Below, in pieces: positions 1 to 12,200 of a stretch of DNA of 64,000 nt. Origin of the DNA: Anaeramoeba ignava (taxonomy: Eukaryota > Metamonada > Anaeramoebidae). The first letter of the stretch is position 1. Each line of letters opens with the position of its first letter. The stretch covers positions 1 to 64,000 of the forward strand of contig JAPDFW010000141.1 of the NCBI GenBank assembly GCA_028826165.1, read 5' to 3'. The notes under the pieces are model-generated. The model saw only the letters and a program-made list of their open reading frames with translations, was not told the origin of the DNA and searched no databases. Position numbers and translations under genes: made by a program.

Positions 1-866
1 TACTTTTTATAATGAATTATGTGTTGCACCTGAAGAACATCCTGTTTTATTAACTTATTCTCCTTTAACTTCCAAAAAGATAAAGAAAAAATAAGTGAAA
101 TTATGTTTGAAACATTTAATGTTCCTGCTTTTTATCTTGCTAATTCTTCAATTTTATCATTATTTGCTTCAGGAAGAAAAACTGGAATTGTTTGTGAAAT
201 TGGAGATCAATTAACTTCTGTTGTTCCAATTTATGAAGGAATTGATTTAGAAAATTTAACAATTACAAATAAATTAGGAGGAAAAGATATAACTAATTAT
301 TTAATGAAACTTTTGAATGAAAAAGGATATTCATTTACAACATCTGCTGAAAGAGAAATTGTTAGAGATATTAAAGAAAAACTTTTGGTTATATTGCATT
401 AAATTATGAAGAAGAAATTAATCAATCAAATTCACTTGAAAAAGATTATGAATTACCTTCAGGTCAAGTTATTAGAATTGGAAATGAAAGAATAAAAAGT
501 TGTGAAATATTATTTCAACCTAATTTAATTGAAAATGAATCAATAGGAATTGATAAAATGATTTATCAATCAATTATTCAAAGTGATAAAGATATTCAAA
601 AAGAATTATTCAATAATATTATTTTATCAGGAGGTTCAACAATGTTTTCAGGAATTAAAGAAAGAATTGAAAATGAACTTAATAAATTAATTCTGAAACA
701 ATAAATTTAAAAGTTATTGCACCACCTGAAAGAAAATATTCAGTTTGGATTGGAGGATCTATTTTATCTTCTCTTTCTACTTTCCAAAAATATTTGGATT
801 ACAAAAGAAGATTATTATGAATTTGGGAATAAAATTATTCAAAGAAATATTTTTTTAAAAAATTAA
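1..866 (+). pseudogene. Actin-like gene, left-truncated copy with frame breaks
   Basis: This is the 3' two thirds of an actin-family gene; its 5' part lies outside the window. The reading starts in the actin segment around FYNEL and [10 protein letters not shown], continues through MFETFNVPA, the [15 protein letters not shown] block and LSGGSTMF, and ends with [13 protein letters not shown]. The frame is lost at least four times: near 70, near 390 (two extra bases relative to the next copy), near 690 and near 795. Each break can be repaired by a length change in a short homopolymer. The copy at 930-2139 is closely similar, so this is a tandem duplicate. It is either a decaying pseudogene or a gene with sequencing indels. 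Confidence 0.75.
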
Positions 867-870
867 AAAA

Positions 871-890
871 TTCATTTTTTTCATTTTTTT
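871..890 (+). promoter_or_regulatory. Poly-T/TCA core-promoter-like motif
   Basis: Two adjacent TTCATTTTTT units lie about 40-60 bases before the start codon at 930. They belong to the window-wide promoter pattern described in the findings. Confidence 0.45.
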
Positions 891-929
891 TTAAAAATTT
901 TTCAATTTTTAAATTTTTATTTTTGAAAA

Positions 930-2139
930 ATGATCATTTTTCATAACTCAATAAAAGAAGATTCAATAAATTATAAGAAAAATCCTTATTTTGATTCTGA
1001 AAAAAAAAAAGATGATGACTATGAAGATTATCAAGTTGTTCCAATAGTAATTGAAAATGGATCATTTTATATTAAAGCAGGATTTGGAGGAGATGATGCA
1101 CCAAGAGCAGTTTTCCCAACAATAGTTGGAAGACCAAAAAATCCACAAATTATGGTTGGAATGGGACCAAAAGATGTTTATGTTGGAGATGAAGCTCAAT
1201 CAAAAAGAGGAATTTTAAAACTTAATTATCCAATTCAAAATGGAATTATAATTAATTGGGATGATATGGAAAAAATTTATCATCATACTTTTTATAATGA
1301 ATTAAGTGTTGCACCTGAAGAACATCCTGTTTTATTAACTTATTCTCCTTTAACTTCCAAAAAGATAAAGAAAAAATAAGTGAAATTATGTTTGAAACAT
1401 TTAATGTTCCTGCTCTTTATCTTGCTAATTCTTCAATTTTATCATTATTTGCTTCAGGAAGAACAACTGGAATTGTTTGTGAAAGTGGATATGAAATTAC
1501 TTCTGTTGTTCCAATTTATGAAGGAATTGATTTAGAATATTCAACAATTACAAATAAATTAGGAGGAAAAGATATAACTAATTATTTAATGAAACTTATG
1601 AATGAAAAAGGATATTCATTTACAACATCTGCTGAAAGAGAAATTGTTAGAGATATTAAAGAAAAACTTTGTTATATTCCATTAAATTATGAAGAAGAAA
1701 TTAATCAATCAAATTTACTTGAAAAAGATTATGAATTACCTAATGGAGAAATTATTAAAATTGGAAATGAAAGAATAAAAAGTTGTGAAATATTATTTCA
1801 ACCTAATTTAATTGAAAATGAATCAATAGGAATTGATAAAATGATTTATCAATCAATTATCAAAAGTGATAAAGATATTCAAAAAGAATTATTTAATAAT
1901 ATTCTTTTATCAGGAGGTTCAACAATGTTTTCAGGAATTAAAGAAAGAATTGAAAATGAACTTAATAAATTAATTCCTTCAAAACTAAATTAAAAGTTAT
2001 TGCACCACCTGAAAGAAAATATTCAGTTTGGATTGGAGGATCTATTTTATCTTCTCTTTCTACTTTTCCAAAAATGTGGATTAAAAATGAAGACTATAAA
2101 GAATTTGGGAATAAAATTATTAACAGAATATTTTTTTAA
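930..2139 (+). pseudogene. Divergent actin-like gene with two frame breaks
   Basis: The conceptual product is a full-length actin-fold protein with about 30 extra N-terminal residues. Actin hallmarks are clear: [69 protein letters not shown] and [13 protein letters not shown]. The frame breaks near 1350 (in TTTAACTTCC) and near 1984 (in TCAAAACT); one added A at each restores continuous actin homology. The first break is shared with the upstream copy. Nucleotide-site residues are unusual: the DNGSGM loop is ENGSFY, Q137 aligns with Ser, D154 with Glu and D157 with Tyr. If expressed, it may be an ATPase-poor actin relative. I cannot separate pseudogene from sequencing error by eye. Confidence 0.7.
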
Positions 2140-2293
2140 ATTAAAAAGGAGAAAAAAAAAAAAAGGAGAAAAATAAAAAAAATTTTTTAAATTATTAATA
2201 ATTTTTATAAATTAGTCAATTTATTTTTTAATTAAAAAAAAAAAAAGCAAAAAAAATTTTTTTTTTAATTTTTTTTTTTTTTTTATTTTTTTT

Positions 2294-2303
2294 TTCATTT
2301 TTT
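2294..2303 (+). promoter_or_regulatory. Poly-T/TCA motif upstream of ARPC2
   Basis: TTTTCATTTT in a T-run, about 25 bases before the ARPC2 ATG at 2324. Confidence 0.4.
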
Positions 2304-2323
2304 TTTTCTTTTCTTTAATAAAA

Positions 2324-4294
2324 ATGATTTTATTGGATCCTACTAACAGAATTCTTTTTGATTTAATTGTTTCACGAATTAAAAAGTAAATTATAAATTT
2401 AAATTATTAAATAATCAAATATATAAATGCAAACAAAAATTTTTATTATAAATTATTTTTCGCTTTTAATTTACAATTTAATTATTTACTTTTATATTAA
2501 ATTTAATTATAAATATAAATATAAATATAAATATAAATATAAATATAAAATTTATAAAATATAAATATAAATATAAATATAAATATAAATATAAATATAA
2601 ATATAAATATAAAATATAAATAAATAAAATATAAATATAAATATAAATATAAATATAAATATAAAATATAAATATAAATATAAATATAAATATAAATATA
2701 AATATAAATATAAATATAAATATAAATATAAATATAAATATAAAATATAAATATAAATATAAATATAAATATAAATATAAATATAAATATAAATATAAAT
2801 ATAAATATAAAATATAAATATAAATATAAATATAAAATATAAATATAAATATAAATATAAATATAAATATAAATATAAATATAAATATAAATATAAATAT
2901 AAATATAAATATAAATATAAATATAAATATAAATATAAATATAAATATAAATATAAATATAAATATAAATATAAATATAAATATAAATATAAATATAAAT
3001 ATAATTATAAATATAAATAAATAGTCCTGAAGAAAGAATTCCTTGTGATTATTTGATGGCAGATTTTGATGGAGTTCTTTATCATGTTCTTTCACTTAAA
3101 GGACAAACAGATATTTTGATCATCTCAATTAGTATTAAAATTTATGATGATCTTTGCAAATATGGAGCTGATTCAATTTTACACAATTTATATGGTGAAA
3201 ATATCATTGAAACTGAGAGAGGTTATAATATGACTATTCAAATTCCTTTGACTGGGATTAAAGTTGCACCTGGTATTTATTATTAAAATTAAAATTATAA
3301 TTCATTTATAAAATTAAAAAATTAAAATTATAATTCATTTATAAAATTTAATTATAATTATAATTCAAATTCAAAATTAAAATCAAAATTAAAATTATAA
3401 TTAAAATTAAAATTAAAATTAAAAAATTAAAATTATAATTCATTTATAAAATTTAATAATTAAAATTAAAATTAAAATTAAAATTAAAAATTAAAATTAA
3501 AATTAAAATTAAAATTAAAATTAAAATTAAAATTAAAATTAAAATTCAAAATTAAAAATTTAATATTAAAAAGAAAAATACGCTTCCAAATTCGCAAGAC
3601 TCAAAAGAAATTTATTCAGTGCTCCATTCAGATATGTTTTTGAAGGAATTGCAAAAGGAGAAACATTCAAAGAACCAGTTTTCCAAATTACTTATAGAGA
3701 AGATGAAAGTTTCTTTATAGTTCCAGGACAAGGACAATGCACAATTATCTTTTCAATGTGTTTCAAAGATATGGGAGATCAAGTTTTATCAAGAGTTTTC
3801 CTTCAAGTAAGAGAAAAGAAAAGAAAAGAATTTTTAATTTTTAATTTTTAATTTTTAATTTAATGTCTTGTTGATTAATTTTTTTTTTCATTTTTTATTT
3901 AATGTCTTGTTTATATAAATTTTTGATTTAATTTTTAAATTAGGAATTTGCAAATACACAAAAAGCAGTAAGAAATGCTCCTCCTGTTACATTTTCACCA
4001 AATCCACCAAGAGAAATTTCTTCACTTAGATTATCACCCAAACCAGAAATCACATATATTTCTCTTGTTTTGTTCCAACGTCACATTGATGGACCCAAAA
4101 AAGCAACTGCACTTGATCTTGTTCCAATGATCCGAAATTATCTCCATTATCATATTAAATGTACCAAAGCTTATATTCATATCAGAATGAGAGCAAGAGC
4201 TGAAAGTCTTCTTAAAATCCTTAACAGAGCTAAACCTGAACCAATTAAGAAAGTCCGTAAAACTATTTCTGGAAGAACATTTAGACAGAAATGA
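2324..4294 (+). CDS. ARPC2: Arp2/3 complex subunit 2 (p34-Arc)
   Basis: ARPC2 is a core scaffold subunit of the Arp2/3 complex, which nucleates branched actin filaments. Four exons join in frame: 2324-2385, 3025-3272, 3574-3806 and 3944-4294, all with GT-AG borders. The product starts MILLDPTNRI, as ARPC2 does (family MILLE.NNRII), then has ADFDGVLYH, a GADSILHNLYG segment, LKRNLFSAPFRYVFEG, TYREDESFF, and the C-terminal signature YLHYHIKCTKAYIHIRMRA followed by KTISGRTFRQK. Length, about 297 residues, matches the family. Intron 1 is a TATAAA microsatellite and intron 2 an AATTAA-rich one; intron 3 is 137 nt. No frame break is needed, so this gene is probably intact. Its neighbours are actin-like fragments and, convergently, a BTB-TLDc gene. 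Confidence 0.95.
2386..3024 (+). repeat. ATAAAT microsatellite filling ARPC2 intron 1
   Basis: Roughly 500 bases of nearly pure hexanucleotide repeat (AAATAT/ATAAAT phase) lie between donor GTAAATT and acceptor AATAG. The long open frames across it on either strand are repeat artefacts. Confidence 0.9.
3273..3573 (+). repeat. AAATTA-type repeat filling ARPC2 intron 2
   Basis: Tandem AAAATT units with scattered TATAATTC variants between donor GTATTT and the acceptor before AAAAATACGC. Confidence 0.8.
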
Positions 4295-4586
4295 TTTGAT
4301 TTCTGAAAGTTCTTTTTTAATTGATACAAGATTTCTTCACTTTGATTTCTTTCTGCTGTTTTTCTGCCTTTTTTTTTTTTTTAATTTTGATTTGATTTGA
4401 TTTGATTGGCTTCTTGATTTTTTTTTACCAATTCCTTTTAAAAAGGATTTTTCTTTTTTTTCTTTTTTTTTCTTTTTAATTTCCCTTTTCTAACTAAAAA
4501 CAAAGCAAAATTCTAACAAAAAGAAAAGAAAATAATTTTTATTTTTAAAGAAAAGAAAAAAGAAAACGAAAAAGAAAACAATTTAT

Positions 4587-6165
4587 TCAACGAAAATAAA
4601 TTTCAACTTCTTCAACTTCAAATTCATCTTCTCCAGCAAGAAAAATTTCAGAAAAAGATTGATTTAGATTTTGATTTGAATTTTCATTTAGATTTTGATT
4701 TGAATTTTGATTTGAATTTTGATTTGAATTTTCATTTGAATTTTGATTTAAATTTTGATTTAAATTTTCTTTTAAATTTTGATTTAAATTTTGATTTGGA
4801 ATTTTTTGATTACACCAACCCTTTTTTAATTGTGGATCCAAACTAAGATCACTAAAAAAACCACCAAAAACAGGACCTCTATTCAAATCATAAAGAATAT
4901 TAAAAGATTCATTTTCAGAATTTTTGGCAATTTTGATCGGCGAAGTTATTCCAGGAGCTTCAAGCAAAAACAAAAACGATTTAGGATCTTCTTTGCATCC
5001 CCAATTATCAGCAATAATAAAGTCCCAATCTGAACGGTTTGATGACCAACCAACAGAAGAATATCCTCCAAAAACAAATCCTTGTTTGGATTTAATCAAA
5101 ATCAACATTTTCCCTTTATTACCACATCTCTCATGAAAAGTTGAGCGTGATTTCCCGTGGAGATTTGTTGAATATCCAAGTCGCATCAACGGAAAAAGAA
5201 AGGATCATTGATCCACTTTCGCAAATAGTTTGTTTGGGAAATGTTGTCTTTGATAATCAAGCTTTTTTTGAATGGATTTCCTCGATGAGCAAAAGTTCGA
5301 AGTTTTTTTTCCTTATATTTTTTAAATAAACTTTTCCGTTCTTGTGGTGATTTGTGAAAAAGTATGATATCCTTCATAATTTCTTCTGGGATGATATTGT
5401 AGCTTTGTATCTGTTCAACTTCCTTTTTTTGCATGTCGCAGAATCGGATATCTCCAATAAATCTTGTGATCTTTTCTTGGATCAAATCTGCCTGCTCTTT
5501 TGGAATTTGATCTGGTGAACCGTTAATTGGAAAACGAAGTTTTTTTTGAGTCCATTTCAGAATTGTTTCGAAAAGTACAATTTCAGGCACAAAACTAAGA
5601 AAACCAGGGTTTCTTATAATGCAAAGGATTTCTCTTGTTGTGAATTTTAGAAAGTTCGCATTTTGAGAAACTTCTTCGAAATTCGCAAAAATAAAATCAA
5701 GACATTTTTGGATCAAATCTTGCATATTCATTCTGAAAGCAAACTGGAAAACATCAAAAATGTTATCAATTGCCAGATTTTTGCGGACAAAAGAAGCAAG
5801 AAAATTGAGAACTTCTTCATCCAAAAGCAATTTTTGCTTGCAATTAAAATTTCAATTGCATTTTCAGGATTAACATTCATTATCCCTGTGTAAATGTAAT
5901 TCAGAATGAGTTCCATTGATTCAGAAGAAATATCGTTGAGTTCCACTTTTGATTCGTGATATTCTTTCATTTTGGTTCGAAATAATGCTCCGAAATAATC
6001 GCTTCTTGAAGAAAGAATTGCTTTGTGACATTTGAAAATTTTTTCCGTATTTTCGTTTGTTTCTGAAATTTTAATTTCGAAATCACAAAGATCGTTTTCT
6101 TTTGCTATTAATTCTGAAAGATCTTTTGAAAGTTTTGATGTGTTTGTGTAAGATTCTAATGACAT
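4587..6165 (-). CDS. BTB-BACK-TLDc domain protein
   Basis: The N-terminus (from 6165) is a BTB/POZ domain: LCDFEIKI, FKCHKAILSSRSDYF, ELNDISSESMELILNYIYTG. A helical BACK-like region follows (NFLASFVRKNLAIDN to about 5190). The C-terminal part is a TLDc domain: LGYSTNLHGKSRSTFHERC, KSKQGFVFGGYSS, FLFLLEAPG, GPVFGGFFSDL. An N/Q/E-rich insert occupies about 4650-4800 near the C-terminus. Two frame breaks, near 5829 (AAAAA) and near 5190 (TTTTT), separate the three parts; one added base in each run joins them. BTB-BACK proteins are often Cullin-3 adaptors and TLDc proteins bind V-ATPase, but the role here is unknown. The start at 6165 has a TTTCATTTTTT element about 35 bases upstream. Confidence 0.8.
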
Positions 6166-6415
6166 TAAAAATCAAAATAAAAAATAATCAAAAAAAAAAA
6201 TGAAATTTTAAATTGGAAAGAATTTTTTTTTTATTTTCAAAAAAGTGAAGACTTATTTTTTTAAGTAAAAAGAAAAGAAAAGAAAAGATAAAGGAAAGAA
6301 AAAGAAAAGATAAGGAAAAGATAAGGAAAAGATAAGAGTTCCAATTTTGATTAAAAATTTAGATCAAATAAAAAAACAAATTTTATTAAATCTCAAATTT
6401 TTAAGTTTTAACTCT
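6166..6415. other. Upstream region of the BTB-TLDc gene
   Basis: Holds the poly-A/TGA (reverse of TCATTTT) motif at about 6195-6205 and purine tracts of AAAGAAAAG type (6265-6330). No gene is seen; the satellite begins at its right end. Confidence 0.5.
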
Positions 6416-9017
6416 TTTTATTATTAAAAAATTGGAAAATATTTTTATTAACATTATAAAATTATCTAGATCTATTTTAAATTATAATTAATAAATAAAT
6501 TATTTTATATTAATATTTTTAAATTTATTTATTAATTAATTTATATTTATTTTTAATTAATTTTATTATTAAAAAATTGGAAAATATTTTTATTAATATT
6601 ATAAATTTATTTAAATCTATTTTAAATTATAATTAATAAATAAATTATTTTATATTAATATTTTTAAATAGATTTATTAATTAATTTATATTTATTTTTA
6701 TTTAATTTTATTATTAAAAATTGGGAAATATTTTTATTAACATTATAAATTTATTTAAATCTATTTTAAATTATAATTAATAAATAAATTATTTTTATAT
6801 TAATATTTTTATATTGATTTATTAATTAATTTATATTTATTTATATTTAATTTTATTATTAAAAAATTGAAAAATATTTTTATTAATATTATAAATTTAT
6901 TTAAATCTATTTTAATTTATAAGTAATAAATAAATTATTTTATATTAATATTTTTGAATAGATTTATTAATTAATTTATATTTATTTATATTTAATTTTA
7001 TTATCAAAAATTGAAAAATATTTTATTAATATTATAAATTTATTTAAATCTATTTTAAATTATAATTAATAAATAAATTATTTTATATTAATATTTTTAT
7101 ATTGATTTATTAATTAATTTATATTTATTTATATTTAATTTTATTATTAAAAATTGGAAAATATTTTTATTAACATTATAAATTTATTTAAATCTATTTT
7201 AAATTATAATTAATAAATAAATTATTTTATATTAATATTTTTGAATAGATTTATTAATTAATTTATATTTATTTATATTTAATTTTATTATTAAAAATTG
7301 GAAAATATTTTTATTAATATTATAAATTTATTTAAATCTATTTTAAATTATAATTAGTAAATAAATTATTTTATATTAATATTTTTATATTGATTTATTA
7401 ATTAATTTATATTTATTTTTATTTAATTTTATTATTAAAAAATTTGGAAATATTTTTATTAATATTATAAATTTATTTAAATCTATTTTAAATTATAATT
7501 AATAAATAAATTATTTTATATTAATATTTTTGAATAAATTTATTAATTAATTTATATTTATTTATATTTAATTTTATTATTAAAAAATTGGAAAATATTT
7601 TATTAATATTATAAATTTATTTAAATCTATTTTAATTTATAATTAATAAATAAATTATTTTATATTAATATTTTTAAATAGATTTATTAATTAATTTATA
7701 TTTATTTATATTTAATTTTATTATTAAAAATTGGAAAATATTTTTATTAACATTATAAATTTATTTAAATCTATTTTAAATTTATAATTAATAAATAAAT
7801 TATTTTATATTAATATTTTTGAATAGATTTATTAATTAATTTATATTTATCTTTATTTAATTTTATTATTAAAAATTGGAAAATATTTTATTAATATTAT
7901 AAATTTATCTAAATATATTTTAATTTATAATTAATAAATAAATTATTTTATATTATTAATATTTTTAAATTGATTTATTAATTAATTTATATTTATTTAT
8001 ATATTTAATTTTATTATTAAAAATTTGAAAATATTTTTATTAATATTATAAATTTATTTAAATCTATTTTAAATTTATAATTAATAAATAAATTATTTTA
8101 TATTAATATTTTTGAATAAATTTATTAATTAATTTATATTTATTTATATTTAATTTTATTATTAAAAATTGGGAAAATATTTTATTAATATTATAAATTT
8201 ATTTAAATCTATTTTAAATTATAATTAATAAATAAATTATTTTATATTAATATTTTTGAATAGATTTATTAATTAATTTATATTTATTTATATTTAATTT
8301 TATTATTAAAAATTGGAAAATATTTTATTAATATTATAAATTTATTTAAATCTATTTTAATTTATAATTAATAAATAAATTATTTTATATTAATATTTTT
8401 AAATTAATTTATTAATTAATTTATATTTATTTATATTTAATTTTATTATTAAAAAATTGAAAATATTTTATTAACATTATAAATTTATCTAAATCTATTT
8501 TAATTTATAATTAGTAAGTAAATTATTTTATATTAATATTTTTAAATAAATTTATTAATTAATTTATATTTATTTTTAATTAATTTTATTATTAAAAATT
8601 TGAAAATATTTTTATTAATATTATAAATTTATTTAAATCTATTTTAATTTATAATTAATAAATAAATTATTTTATATTAATATTTTTAAATAAATTTATT
8701 AATTAATTTATATTTATTTATAATTAATTTTATTATTAAAAATTGTAAAATATTTTTATTAATATTATAAATTTATTTAAATCTATTTTAATTTATAATT
8801 AATAAATAAATTATTTTATATTAATATTTTTATATAGATTTATTAATTAATTTATATTTATTTATAATTAATTTTATTATTAAAAAATTTGAAAATATTT
8901 TATTAATATTATAAATTTATTTAAATCTATTTTAATTTATAATTAATAAATAAATTATTTTATATTAATATTTTTGAATAAATTTATTAATTAATTTATA
9001 TTTATTTATATTTAATT
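6416..9017. repeat. Satellite array, 18 units of about 144-145 bp
   Basis: The landmark TTTTATTATT starts at 6416, 6561, 6706, 6851, 6996, 7139, 7283, 7427, 7572, 7716, 7861, 8009, 8154, 8298, 8441, 8584, 8728 and 8872, giving steps of 143-148 bases. Each unit carries the same order of blocks: ATTGGAAAATATTT, AATATTATAAATTTATTTAA, ATAATTAATAAATAAATTA, and ATTTATTAATTAATTTATAT. Units differ at a few positions. No open reading frame is maintained. It lies between the divergent BTB-TLDc and kinesin genes. Confidence 0.95.
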
Positions 9018-9024
9018 AAGAACG

Positions 9025-9074
9025 AACCGTTAATTTATTTTTTTTTTGATTTAAAAAATAAAAAAAACCGTTAA
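9025..9074. promoter_or_regulatory. Paired AACCGTTAA elements upstream of the kinesin
   Basis: Two identical 9-mers, AACCGTTAA, at 9025-9033 and 9066-9074 stand out in almost GC-free DNA. The reverse strand reads TTAACGGTT, with an AACGG core typical of Myb-family binding sites. They lie about 160-205 bases before the kinesin start. Confidence 0.4.
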
Positions 9075-9231
9075 AAAAAATATCAAAAAAAAAAATTAAA
9101 TTAAAAAATTTTTTCTTTTCTTTTCATTCATTTAAAAATAAAATAATTCAATTCACTTTTCTTTTCTTTTCTTTCCTATTTTCTTTGCTATTTTCTTTAT
9201 TATTATTATTATTATTATTAATAAACAGAAT

Positions 9232-12200
9232 ATGAATAAATCACGTTTTAGACTTATTAGAGCAACATTAAAAAAAATAAAACCACCAAAAACAGCACAA
9301 CCAACAAGAAAAAAAGAAGAAAAAAAAGATCAAAAAAAACAAACATGCAGAAAAAAACATAAAAAAACATTAATTCTTCAAAAAGCAAAACCAAAACCAA
9401 AATCAAGAAAATCACGTAAAAGAAAAAGTGAAGCACCAATATTAATTGAAGATTCAAAAAAAGATTCAAAAAAAGATTCAAAAAAAGATTCAAAAAAAGA
9501 TTCAAAAAAAGATTCTAAAAAAGATTCAAAAAAAGATTCTAAAAAAGATTCTAAAAAAGATTCAAAAAAAGATTTAACACAAAATTTAACACAAGATTTA
9601 ACACAAAATTTAACACAAGATTTAACACAAAATTTAACACAAGATTTAACAAAAGATTTAACACAAAATTTAACACAAGATTTAACACAAGATTTAACAA
9701 AAGATTTAACACAAAATTTAACACAAGATTTAACAAAAGATTTAACACAAGATTTAAAAAAAGATTTAACACAAAACTTAACAAAAGATTTAACAAAAGA
9801 TTTAACACAAGATTTAACACAAGATTTAACACAAGATTTAACACAAAATTTAACAAAAGATTTAACAAAAGATTTAACAAAAGATTTAACACAAAACTTA
9901 ACAAAAGATTTAACACAAAATTTAACACAAGATTTAACAAAAGATTTAACAAAAGATTTAACACAAAATTTAACACAAAATTTAACACAAGATTTAAAAA
10001 ATGATTTAACAAAAGATTTAACAAAAGATTTAACACAAAATTTAACACAAAATTTAAAAAATGATTCAAAAAATGATTCAAAAAATGATTCAAAAAATGA
10101 TTCAAAAAATGATTTGAAAAAGATTTGGAAATTGATTCAAAAAATGATTCGAAAATTGATTTGGAAATTGATTTAAAAAATGATTCCCAAATTTTGGAAC
10201 CAAATCCTAAAATTCCAAGAGTACGTAAAACCAGTGAAAAACCTGCAAAAGTATTCTTACGAATTCGACCATTTGCAAAATCAAACCCAGAACAACTTGA
10301 AATTTTTGCAGAAAGTAAAACAATTCAAGTAATCGATCCAACACACAGAAACGCAACATCAAAATTCTCGTTCAATCACGTATTTCGAGCCAGAAACACC
10401 ACAAGAAACAGTATTTGAAACATCAACACTTCCATTGATTCGATCAATAATAACAAGTCCACTTTCTCGATATGCAATGGTTTTTGCCTTTGGAATAAGT
10501 AATGCTGGCAAAACTTTCACAATACAAGGAAACTCAGAATCACCAGGAATTCTTCCAAGATCAATAAGCACTGTTATGAACTCAATAAACAAGATACAAA
10601 ATCCAGAACAATTTCAAGATCCAAAAAATTCCTCTTTGGATCATATTATTGAGATAAATGAATCTTTTTATTACGAAGTCTCAGTATCTTGTTTTGAGAT
10701 TTACAACGATAAAATATTCGATCTCCTCTCTGAACAAAACGGCTCTTAAAAAAGTACATTCACGTGCAATTTCTCTACAGATCAAGGAGAACCATTTGGG
10801 ACAAATTGTGATACCTGAACTAACCGAGACGCAGATAACAAGTGTTGAGGAAGCAGAAAAACTGATCCAAACAGCAAGACAAAACCAGCATATTCACAGC
10901 ACAGCAATTCATAGCGATTCCAACAGATCTCACTCTGTTTTCCAGATGAAAATCATTCGAGTTCCGCGCGATCCAAAAACGGGCGCAAAAATCCTCGACA
11001 TCGACTCAGTCACTTGCTCGTATCTCTCAATAGTAGACCTTGCTGGTTCCGAGCGCATCAGCAACGCGCAAACAACAGGACAACAACTTAAAGAGACAAC
11101 GAATATAAACTTGTCCATCATGGTTCTGCGCAGATGTATTGATGTGATGTGCAAAAATCAAACACTTAAAAATAAACTTGTTATTCCTTATCGAGAAAGT
11201 GTTCTTACTCGGATATTCAAGGATTATTTCCAGAGTAACTCCACAATATCAATGATTGTTTGTGTCGACCAAAACGCAAATAATTATTACGAGACAATCC
11301 ATACACTCAAACTCTCAGCTACAACTCAACAACTTGTTATTCCTCAAACTGCAGAAATTTCTCACTTCCAAAAAAACTCAAATTTTCACCAAAAACAACA
11401 TCCTTTCAACTTAATGGATAATTCTCCTCTCAAAAGTTTGCGGATGAAAAAATTAAACAAAAGCAACAAAAAAAACGATTTTTTCTCCAAACAAACCTTA
11501 TCAAACATCCGCAGCGATCCCAACCATTCTAATGATCTCAACGACTCAAATGATTTCATCAATGATTCGGACACTTCTCTTCAAATGGCAACTATTGTCG
11601 AATCTATCCAAAAGCAAATCGACCAGATCAAATTCCAGCTCCAATCAAACGAACTCAAAACCGTCCAAATTGAAACAAAAGTGCGCAACGAAGTTTCAAA
11701 TGAAATGGAAAATCATCTCAAAAAAATTGAGAGTTTGTATCAATCTCAATATCAAACACAAAGTATGATTTTACAAGAAAGATTTGATCGCAAGTTTGAG
11801 ATTTTGAACAAGAAATTCGAAAAACTACTTTCTTCAACTTTCCAAATGCAAAATCAAAATCAAAATCAAAATCAAAATCAAAATCAAAATCAAAATGAAA
11901 TTGAAATTGAAAATCAAAATGAAAATCAAAATGAATCCTTTTTGGATGTTGATGATCTTATCTATCAAAATAATCCAAGAGAAATTTCTCAAGTTGATGA
12001 AAACGAACTTTCTCTTCTCAAAACAAGATTTGATGACTTGATGGAAGAGTACACTCAACTTCAAGAGGAAATGAACACATACAAATTTTCTCTTTCTCAA
12101 AAAGATGATGAAATTTCTGAACTCCAAAAATTACTAAGTGAAAAAACAAAAGAAAACGAACAACTCCAATTACAAATTCAACAATTATCTGAGTATAAAG

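Noticed and set aside
1350-1390. Programmed ribosomal frameshift in the actin-like gene
   Set aside because: No slippery heptamer or downstream structure is evident and other breaks in the window are also homopolymer length changes, so error or decay is simpler.
2478-3095. A 205-residue minus-strand frame of Ile/Phe/Tyr repeats
   Set aside because: It is the reverse reading of the TATAAA microsatellite in ARPC2 intron 1; similar IFIF, LILI or NFNF frames elsewhere (for example 9551-10105, 24386-24718, 30463-31080, 43272-43740, 45351-45836, 56089-56400) are rejected for the same reason.
3807-3943. Micro-exons in introns of other genes, such as ARPC2 intron 3
   Set aside because: No AG-N3-GT unit with intron-like spacing was found there; the pattern appears confined to the ankyrin-BTB gene.
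6416-9017. CRISPR array or phage-type repeat
   Set aside because: Units of about 145 bp are contiguous, with no unique spacers and no cas genes, in a eukaryotic context.
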